A program made the position numbers and the translations under genes. From an uncultured Gammaproteobacteria bacterium (GTDB lineage: Bacteria > Pseudomonadota > Gammaproteobacteria > Pseudomonadales > Azotimanducaceae), in the NCBI GenBank assembly GCA_913049815.1, contig CAJWYI010000011.1:1-34559 (forward strand): a stretch of 34,559 bases of DNA. Reading direction: 5' to 3'. The notes beneath the pieces were generated by a model. It did no database searches, was not told the DNA's origin, and saw only the letters and a program-made list of their open reading frames with translations. Position 1 is the first letter of the stretch. Each line of letters begins with the position of its first letter. Below, one piece after another: positions 27,832-34,559 of the stretch.

Positions 27832-28241
27832 CAGTAACGACCTAGAAATCCTGTTAACTCAGCGACTACACTATCGGGATCAGCCTCCCTGGCGACCTGG
27901 ACATTGATCCGACGCATCAGCTCGTTCTCCGTCGATTCTGTTGTGACGATAAGTTCCCAATCTCTGCCTGCCATTGTGACGCTCTCACGATCGACGCCAG
28001 GACCGCGGAAGGTACTGTCCTGGCGGGGTGCTGCACGAAGCTCACTCAGTCGATTCCTGGCGATCAATTCGGCAATGCCACGCTCTCGGAGTGTATCGGT
28101 TTGAAGTAACGAAAAGCTGGCACTCTTTACGAGCGCCGCCGAGACGACTGCAAACACCGCCAATGCGATCATGACCTCGACAAGGGTAAATCCACTATTA
28201 CGACAGGAACATCTTGCTGATCGTCTACGGTTCCCCTTCAT
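27831..28241 (-). CDS. gspI: Type II secretion system minor pseudopilin I
   Basis: NSGFTLVEVMIALAVFAVVSAALVKS prepilin motif; IARNRLSELR; position. ATG at 28241 chosen, 28274 possible. Confidence 0.9.
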   Translation of the reverse strand: MKGNRRRSARCSCRNSGFTLVEVMIALAVFAVVSAALVKSASFSLLQTDTLRERGIAELIARNRLSELRAAPRQDSTFRGPGVDRESVTMAGRDWELIVTTESTENELMRRINVQVAREADPDSVVAELTGFLGRY

Positions 28242-28770
28242 TGCCGTTATCCCACTCAAAACCGCCGTAACCATCGGCAGTCAATATCCTGCTACCCAGA
28301 TCGTCTTTCAGACGCAACTCAAAGGGCGTGACTTCTCCACTGGAAAGAATCAGGACGGCCGGGGGCTCGTCTTCGCCGATCGTCAATGGCACATCTTCGA
28401 TTCGCAATGACAGTAATTGCCCCTCCTCCAACTGCCTTGGACGAAACGGGCGCTCATCTAACGTAATCCACTGTTGTCCATCATCATCGTAACGAACGAA
28501 CTCGTACCCGAATCCCTCGGTACGGAATCCCAACTCTACCGATGCTGACACCGCCTCGTCATGGGCGAGTGTCATCAGCGTTTTCAGACGTCGCATCTCC
28601 GTATCGAAAGTATCTGTCACCACAAGCGCCGGAATACTGGACACAACAATGCCCGTCATGACTGAGACGATAAAAAGAACAACCAGTATCTCAATGAGTG
28701 TGAAGCCTCGAGCCCAAGGCCGCAACTTGGACGAAGAATCGTTACAGATCCGAGAAACGAATGTCCGCAT
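28225..28770 (-). CDS. gspH: Type II secretion system minor pseudopilin H
   Basis: ARGFTLIEILVVLFIVSVMTGIVV prepilin motif; position; ATG at 28770 with AAGG upstream inside gspG. Confidence 0.9.
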   Translation of the reverse strand: MRTFVSRICNDSSSKLRPWARGFTLIEILVVLFIVSVMTGIVVSSIPALVVTDTFDTEMRRLKTLMTLAHDEAVSASVELGFRTEGFGYEFVRYDDDGQQWITLDERPFRPRQLEEGQLLSLRIEDVPLTIGEDEPPAVLILSSGEVTPFELRLKDDLGSRILTADGYGGFEWDNGNEGEP

Positions 28771-29173
28771 CCACACCTTCACCACCTTCCCGGCGATCAG
28801 CACCGAAGGAAATCAACTCGAAGTGCCTCGGACCTTCACTGATGTAAAGGAACGGCTCTCCCCAGGGGTCTTCAGGAAGCTTGTTCAGATAGGGTTCCGG
28901 TCCCCATTTACGCGGTTCAGGATAACCAGAAGGTTCACTGACGAGCGCATCCAAACTCTGTTCCGAGCTGGGATACGTACTGTTGTCTATTCGATAGAAA
29001 TCGAGAGATGCCGCCACATTTTGCATTTGAATTTTCGCCGCTTCCACTCTGGCTTCTTCGGGTTTACCAATGATATTGGGTACGATGATGGCTCCAAGAA
29101 TTCCCAGAATCACCACAACGACCATGACCTCGATCAGGGTAAAGCCGCGTTGGACGATCTGATTGTTTACCAT
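28742..29173 (-). CDS. gspG: Type II secretion system major pseudopilin G
   Basis: QRGFTLIEVMVVVVILGILGAIIVPNIIGKPEEA; YRIDNSTYPSSEQSLDALV; PYLNKLPEDPWGEPFLY. Confidence 0.97.
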   Translation of the reverse strand: MVNNQIVQRGFTLIEVMVVVVILGILGAIIVPNIIGKPEEARVEAAKIQMQNVAASLDFYRIDNSTYPSSEQSLDALVSEPSGYPEPRKWGPEPYLNKLPEDPWGEPFLYISEGPRHFELISFGADRREGGEGVDADIRFSDL

Positions 29174-29271
29174 GTTCTTCTGCTCCACATCGGATGAGGA
29201 TTCGACGTCTGATCGTCTCTCAGTTTTCCTGACCACATTGTAACAGGGTACAGACGCATGGAGATGTCTCC

Positions 29272-30501
29272 TCAAAGGCCAACGAGTTGATTCAGGTTGA
29301 TGATCGGTAACAGAATTGCCATCACAATCGTAAAGACGGCACCGCCCATCACCACGAGCATCAGCGGCCCAAAGAGGCTGAGAAGAACATTCATCAGCAT
29401 CTCGACACTCTGTTCCATCTGGACGGCAACCCGTCCGAGCATTTGATCAAGCTCGCCGGAATTTTCACCACTAGCAACCATGTGAAGCATAATCGGTGGA
29501 AAACAGCCGCTGGCTTCCAGTGCCAAGTTCAGCGAAGCGCCCTCGCTCACCGACTCGGTCGCTTCCCGAATTTTCAATTTTAACCACTCGTTTGAAAGCA
29601 CTTCACCAGCAATACGCATCCCATCAACCAACGGGACACCACTGGATGTAAGTATGCTGAGCGTACTGGAAAACAAAGCCGTGTTCGTGCCACGGCTGAC
29701 CTTGGCAACAAGCGGCAAGTGCAGTAGTCGCCGATCCCACGAAAGACGGATCTCTGGGATCCGCAACGCATACAGACACCCGATCACAATCAAAATGACG
29801 ACGAACAGAACCCAGATTCCCCACTCTGCTACGAAGTGACTCGTGGCAATGATCGCCACCGTCAGAGTCGGCAGTTCCTGACCAGTCTCGGCAAAGACCT
29901 CTACGATGTCGGGTACGACATATCCCATCAGTCCCGCCAGAATCGAGAGGGTCAGCACAAAAAGAATGATCGGATAGACCATCGCCTGCTGAATGCGCGC
30001 TCTCGACTGCTGACGGGCTTCCGTGTAGTCCGCGAGCCTGTTTAACACCAAGTCCAGATGACCTGCGGACTCACCTGCTGCCACCGTTGCCCGGTAGAGA
30101 GCCGGGAACGCTCGCGGAAACTCAGCGAGGCTGTTAGCGAGTGAGTACCCCTCCATGACTCGTGCACGAACCGACAACAGCATGGTCTCCACGCCCGTCT
30201 TTTCGGTTTGTCGCGACACCGCCAACAACGCTTCTTCTACGGGTAACGCTGCTGCGATCAGCGTTGCTATTTGACGTGTAATCAACGCAAGGTCCGACGT
30301 TGATAACGAAGGTCGGAGAAGAACGTTCAAATTGAACTTTCGGGCGGATTCTTCTTTATTGTCGACAGCCGCAGAGACCGTGAGTGGCGCCAACGATCGA
30401 TCCCGTAAAATCTGGCGCGCCTGTCGCATGGAATCTGCTTCCAGTACGCCCTTCTCTTCGCGCCCACGCTCATTGAGCGCGGTGTAGGCAAACGCGGCCA
30501 T
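29272..30501 (-). CDS. gspF: Type II secretion system inner-membrane protein F
   Basis: AFAYTALNERGREEKGVLEADS; FPALYRATVAAGESAGHLDLVLNRLADYTE; MVASGENSGELDQML. Confidence 0.97.
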   Translation of the reverse strand: MAAFAYTALNERGREEKGVLEADSMRQARQILRDRSLAPLTVSAAVDNKEESARKFNLNVLLRPSLSTSDLALITRQIATLIAAALPVEEALLAVSRQTEKTGVETMLLSVRARVMEGYSLANSLAEFPRAFPALYRATVAAGESAGHLDLVLNRLADYTEARQQSRARIQQAMVYPIILFVLTLSILAGLMGYVVPDIVEVFAETGQELPTLTVAIIATSHFVAEWGIWVLFVVILIVIGCLYALRIPEIRLSWDRRLLHLPLVAKVSRGTNTALFSSTLSILTSSGVPLVDGMRIAGEVLSNEWLKLKIREATESVSEGASLNLALEASGCFPPIMLHMVASGENSGELDQMLGRVAVQMEQSVEMLMNVLLSLFGPLMLVVMGGAVFTIVMAILLPIINLNQLVGL

Positions 30502-31973
30502 CAGTCTTCCATAGTCAGGCGAATAACCTCGTCGATAGAGGTCTGACCTGCAAGTATTTTCTTACAGCCATCCTCGCGGACACCCGCACCATTGCGTCTA
30601 ACCAGCGCTTCCATCTCCATTTCGGATGATCCCTGATGAATCATACGGCGCAGATCATCGTCAATCGCGACCACCTCATAGATGCCCTGCCGACCTCGGT
30701 AGCCCTCGTATGCACAATGTTCACAACCCGCTGCACGATAGACCGTCGGAGGATTTGATTTATCGACGCCCAGAAATTCGCACTCATAATCATCAGGAGT
30801 GTACGCTTCCCGACAGTGCTGACACAGCACACGGACCAGACGTTGCGCGATCAGGCCGACAATGGAGTTGCTGAGCAAATACGGCTGAACGCCCATGTTG
30901 GCGAAGCGTGTCAACGCCCCAATCGCAGTATTGGTATGAATCGTCGATAGGACCAGGTGCCCCGTAAGACTCAGCTGGACAGAAATATCAGCAGTCTCAG
31001 CATCGCGAATCTCCCCCACCATGACCACATCTGGATCCTGTCTGAGAATGGCGCGGAGTCCTTTAGCGAACGTCATGTCGGCTTTGGGATTCACCTGGGT
31101 CTGACCGATGCCCTCAACATCGTATTCAATCGGATCCTCAACCGTCAGAATATTCCGAGATCGATCGTTCAACTGATCCAGGCATGCGTACAACGTTGTG
31201 GACTTTCCTGATCCGGTAGGGCCAGTGACGAGGATGATGCCATGTGGTCGTTTGATCAGATCCTGCATGATGACAAGGTCTGTACCGTTCATACCCAGGT
31301 TTTTCAGGTCGCGTCGACCTTCCTGTTTATCCAGAAGTCGGAGTACGACCCGTTCACCATTGGCACCTGTCGGGATCGTCGATACGCGAACGTCGACTTC
31401 CTTGCCCGCCAGTTTTATGGGAATACGCCCGTCCTGAGGCAGCCGCTTTTCGGCAATATCGAGTTTTGCCATCACCTTCACTCGACTCACAAGCAGTGGT
31501 GCCAGTGCGCGTCTGGGGCTGGACACTTCTCGCAATACTCCGTCCACGCGGAACCGCACGACCATCCGTGTCTCGTAAGTCTCAATGTGGATATCCGAGG
31601 CACCTGCATTAATAGCCTTCATCAGCAATGTGTTGATGAATTGAACAATTGGGGCATTGTCATCCTGGTCCAACAGGTCACCAGTCTCAGGAATCAGTTC
31701 GGCGAGATGCGTGAGATCCATCTCATCGCCAATCTCTTCAATCACATCCATAGAATCGCCGTCGCGATAGACTTCAGCGAGCTGTTGATCGAAACGCGCA
31801 TCATCAACCAACCGCCAAGCGTCAATCTGACCCGCCACCCGCTGAACCTCGGCGATCACTGTCGCCGTTAGGCCTGCCCGATGGATCAGCGTCGGCTGTT
31901 CATCCTGCTCGACCAACAGGACACCATGTCGACGCGCAAAGCCGTACGGCAAGATCGTCAGTTGTTCACTCAT
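30501..31973 (-). CDS. gspE: Type II secretion system ATPase E
   Basis: Walker A GPTGSGKSTTLYA; Walker B VMVGEIRDAETADISVQ; CxxC...CxxC zinc motif CQHCREAY...GCEHCAYEGYRGR; AGGAG upstream. Confidence 0.97.
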   Translation of the reverse strand: MSEQLTILPYGFARRHGVLLVEQDEQPTLIHRAGLTATVIAEVQRVAGQIDAWRLVDDARFDQQLAEVYRDGDSMDVIEEIGDEMDLTHLAELIPETGDLLDQDDNAPIVQFINTLLMKAINAGASDIHIETYETRMVVRFRVDGVLREVSSPRRALAPLLVSRVKVMAKLDIAEKRLPQDGRIPIKLAGKEVDVRVSTIPTGANGERVVLRLLDKQEGRRDLKNLGMNGTDLVIMQDLIKRPHGIILVTGPTGSGKSTTLYACLDQLNDRSRNILTVEDPIEYDVEGIGQTQVNPKADMTFAKGLRAILRQDPDVVMVGEIRDAETADISVQLSLTGHLVLSTIHTNTAIGALTRFANMGVQPYLLSNSIVGLIAQRLVRVLCQHCREAYTPDDYECEFLGVDKSNPPTVYRAAGCEHCAYEGYRGRQGIYEVVAIDDDLRRMIHQGSSEMEMEALVRRNGAGVREDGCKKILAGQTSIDEVIRLTMED

Positions 31974-32106
31974 CGCCGGAAACTCCTGAGCCCTGTTCTA
32001 AACATCGCTGGTCTGGGTTTCTATGTTTGTATTGCCTTGCCCCCAGGCTCTGAGCAACGTTCACGATTCGAGAAGGCGCAAACATAAGAAATGGCATGGC
32101 TCTGTG

Positions 32107-32123
32107 TACTGGTATTGCCAGTA
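32107..32123. promoter_or_regulatory. Inverted repeat TACTGG-TATTG-CCAGTA upstream of LysR gene
   Basis: Perfect 6-bp arms in the divergent gspE/lysR intergenic region. Confidence 0.5.
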
Positions 32124-32144
32124 AGGCATACTATAAGTCATATT

Positions 32145-32157
32145 TATCACAATGATA
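32145..32157. promoter_or_regulatory. Inverted repeat TATCA-CAA-TGATA upstream of LysR gene
   Basis: Perfect 5-bp arms read directly. Confidence 0.4.
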
Positions 32158-32257
32158 CTGTCAATTCAGGCCACGAATAGACATACAGCCAACCTACAAA
32201 GAGGACACCTTAAAGAGCTGGCAGTTACCATTAGGAACTGTAAAGCACATCACGACC

Positions 32258-33178
32258 ATGAAACTCAGTGACATCGATCTCAACCTCTTTGTCGTCTTTG
32301 ATGCGATCTACACGGAAGGTAATCTGACCCGTGCCGGTGACATCATCGGGATAACGCAACCTGCCGTTTCCAATTCGTTGTCGCGACTCAGGAATCTCTT
32401 CAATGATCCTCTGTTTGTTCGCACCGCTGATGGAATGGTACCGACGCCGGTCGCGCAGAATATAATCGGGTCCGTTCGCCAATCCCTTGCACTCATGCGC
32501 GCCAGCGTTCAAGACAGCGAACTATTTGATCCGGCAGCCTCCGATAAACGCTTCCGCCTGAGTATGACCGATCTCACACAGGCAATTATCCTGCCCTATG
32601 TGTTTGAACGGGTCCGCGTGGAAGCACCGAATACCGCCATCGATTGTTACCAGGTCCGGCGCCGGGAAATGAACATGGAATTGGCATCGGGAAATCTCGA
32701 TCTCGCGGTGGACATCCCGCTGACCCCAGACCCACATATCTGTCAGGCTCCGCTCTTCTCACATCCACATGTCTGTGTCATCAGAACAGATCATCCGTCA
32801 GTCGGCGATAGCATCAGCACCAAGGAATACCTGTCTCTTAAACATATCCACATCTCGTCCCGTCGGGGTGGTCTTGGACACGTGGATCTTGCCCTCGGGA
32901 AAATGGGCGAGCGCCGGGACATCGTTTTTCGAACCCAGCATTATCAGGCTGCCCCCGAACTGGTGGGCCAAACAGACTTCGCGATGACCGTGCCGCAAAT
33001 ATTTGCCGAGCGCATGAACAGCCAATACCCCGTACGGTACGTCGACCTCCCATTCCCCGTGCCAGGTCTTGAAACCAATCTTTACTGGCACGAAAGCACA
33101 GACAAGGATCAAGCCAACCAATGGATGCGTGAACTCATTCTCGCCTTACCCTCCCAATATCTCTGGGGACGTAAATGA
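32258..33178 (+). CDS. LysR-family transcriptional regulator
   Basis: DLNLFVVFDAIYTEGNLTRAGDIIGITQPAVSNSLSRLRNLFNDPLFVRTADGMVPT winged-HTH. Confidence 0.95.
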   Translation: MKLSDIDLNLFVVFDAIYTEGNLTRAGDIIGITQPAVSNSLSRLRNLFNDPLFVRTADGMVPTPVAQNIIGSVRQSLALMRASVQDSELFDPAASDKRFRLSMTDLTQAIILPYVFERVRVEAPNTAIDCYQVRRREMNMELASGNLDLAVDIPLTPDPHICQAPLFSHPHVCVIRTDHPSVGDSISTKEYLSLKHIHISSRRGGLGHVDLALGKMGERRDIVFRTQHYQAAPELVGQTDFAMTVPQIFAERMNSQYPVRYVDLPFPVPGLETNLYWHESTDKDQANQWMRELILALPSQYLWGRK

Positions 33179-34197
33179 AATTTTCCGGCAGTCACATCCT
33201 CTCAGTGGACCAGTTCACACGAGAAGATATCGACACAATCTTCTCGGTTGCGGATGAGATGCGCCCCTATGCAGAGAGACAACGCATTACGCGCGTCCTG
33301 GAAGGTGCCATCCTGGGCAACATGTTTTTTGAGCCAAGTACACGAACTAGGGTGAGTTTTGGCTGCGCTTTCAATCTGCTTGGCGGCGAGGTACGCGAGA
33401 CAACAGAAGTTCGTGCTTCTGCAATCGCCAAAGGCGAGTCGTTTTATGACACGGCGCGAGTGCTATCAGGCTACAGCGACATCATTGTGATGCGTCATCA
33501 GATCGAAGGTTCAGTCGGAGAGTTCGCAGATGCCAGTCGGAAACCCGTGATTAACGGCGGTGACGGGTCTAACGAACACCCGAGCCAGGCACTCCTGGAT
33601 CTTTATACGATTCGTCGCGAAATGGCTTCAAAGGGGAAATCCATCGACAACCTGAGAATCGCTCTGATTGGTGATCTTCGCTATGGTCGGGCCGTGCACT
33701 CGCTATGCAAGTTACTCGGGCTCTTTGACAACCTTCATATGACCTTGATATCGCCGTCTGAGCTTGCGCTACCCGAAGAGTACACATCAGCGCTGATTGA
33801 TCGGGGACACACGGTGATCGTTAGCGATGATCTTCACAATGGTATTCAGGGTGCCGACATTCTGTATTGTACTCGGACACAGGAAGAACGATTCCCTTCA
33901 CTCGAAGAAGCCAATCGCTATCGTGGCCTCTTCCGTCTGAACCAGGCGATCTACACTGAACACTGTGAACCGAACACAGTGATTATGCATCCTCTCCCCA
34001 GAGACTCGAGGGCGGAAGCTGGTGAACTCGACAACGATCTGAACGACAATCCCAACCTCGCCATTTTCAGACAAACGGATAACGGGCTTCTGGTTCGGAT
34101 GGCTCTCTTTGCGCTGATTCTCGATGTCGGAGACCGCATACATGACTCTGCGAGAGATGTCGGCTGGTATACAGGACCACCTGGTCAACTACTATGA
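33175..34197 (+). CDS. pyrB: Aspartate carbamoyltransferase catalytic chain
   Basis: FFEPSTRTRVSF carbamoyl-phosphate motif; NGGDGSNEHPSQALLDLYTI; VIMHPLPR; FRQTDNGLLVRMAL; ATGA overlap with LysR gene. Confidence 0.92.
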   Translation: MKFSGSHILSVDQFTREDIDTIFSVADEMRPYAERQRITRVLEGAILGNMFFEPSTRTRVSFGCAFNLLGGEVRETTEVRASAIAKGESFYDTARVLSGYSDIIVMRHQIEGSVGEFADASRKPVINGGDGSNEHPSQALLDLYTIRREMASKGKSIDNLRIALIGDLRYGRAVHSLCKLLGLFDNLHMTLISPSELALPEEYTSALIDRGHTVIVSDDLHNGIQGADILYCTRTQEERFPSLEEANRYRGLFRLNQAIYTEHCEPNTVIMHPLPRDSRAEAGELDNDLNDNPNLAIFRQTDNGLLVRMALFALILDVGDRIHDSARDVGWYTGPPGQLL

Positions 34198-34559
34198 ACT
34201 TCGGCCTGCCAGAAACGGTTGAAATAATCCGGGATCAGGTCCGACGGTTCGCAGAACGAGAAATCACGCCTCTGGCTGATCAGATTGATCGTGAGAACAA
34301 CTTCCCGTTGTCGCTCTGGAAGACGATGGGTGAACTGGGTGTTCTCGGCGTGACTGTCAGTGAAACTTACGGGGGGGCAGGACATGGATACCTAGCCCAT
34401 GCCGTGGCCATGGAGGAAATCAGTCGAGCGTCAGCGTCTGTTGGCTTGTCCTACGGCGCCCATTCAAACCTGTGCGTCAATCAGATCTTCCTGAATGGTA
34501 CGGACGAACAGAAACAGCGGTACCTGCCCCGCCTGATATCGGGTGAATATATTGGTGCG
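34194..34559 (+). CDS. Acyl-CoA dehydrogenase, isovaleryl-CoA dehydrogenase-like (partial, runs off window)
   Basis: Own translation: MNFGLPETVEIIRDQVRRFAEREITPLADQIDRENNFPLSLWKTMGELGVLGVTVSETYGGAGHGYLAHAVAMEEISRASASVGLSYGAHSNLCVNQIFLNGTDEQKQRYLPRLISGEYIGA; ATGA overlap with pyrB. Confidence 0.9.
   Translation, partial: MNFGLPETVEIIRDQVRRFAEREITPLADQIDRENNFPLSLWKTMGELGVLGVTVSETYGGAGHGYLAHAVAMEEISRASASVGLSYGAHSNLCVNQIFLNGTDEQKQRYLPRLISGEYIGA

Noticed and set aside
28649-29197. 182-aa + strand ORF
   Set aside because: Antisense to gspG/gspH, whose prepilin motifs are clear.
31242-31871. 209-aa + strand ORF
   Set aside because: Antisense to gspE, which has unambiguous Walker and zinc motifs.
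1-34559. Searched by eye for CRISPR arrays, transposases, integrases, phage genes and tRNAs
   Set aside because: No regularly spaced direct repeats and no mobile-element or tRNA signatures recognised; a tRNAscan/minced run would be needed to be certain.

Overview
The window looks like a bacterial chromosome segment, probably from a marine-type gammaproteobacterium (inference from gene content only). Coding density is high, and many neighbouring genes share ATGA/GTGA stop-start overlaps. From left to right it contains: (1) two formylglycine-type sulfatases around gluconokinase/6-phosphogluconate dehydrogenase, a D-2-hydroxyacid dehydrogenase and a TPP-dependent enzyme; (2) two phytanoyl-CoA-dioxygenase-like (PhyH) genes divergent from a quinone-oxidoreductase-like MDR enzyme and an acyl-CoA dehydrogenase; (3) a tightly coupled trio of DUF3604 (PHP-like) protein, membrane-anchored PpiC-type isomerase and HupE/UreJ-like membrane protein, which is my best candidate for an under-described system; (4) two more PhyH genes flanking a convergent pair of small, apparently paralogous beta-rich proteins, one of them a lipoprotein; (5) a coupled acyl-CoA synthetase/CoA-transferase pair; (6) a type II secretion operon gspE-F-G-H-I-J-K-L-M with no gspC, gspD or gspN nearby; and (7) a coupled LysR-pyrB-acyl-CoA dehydrogenase operon running off the right edge. 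No tRNA, rRNA, CRISPR array or transposase was recognised. Family calls come from motif recognition without database searches.
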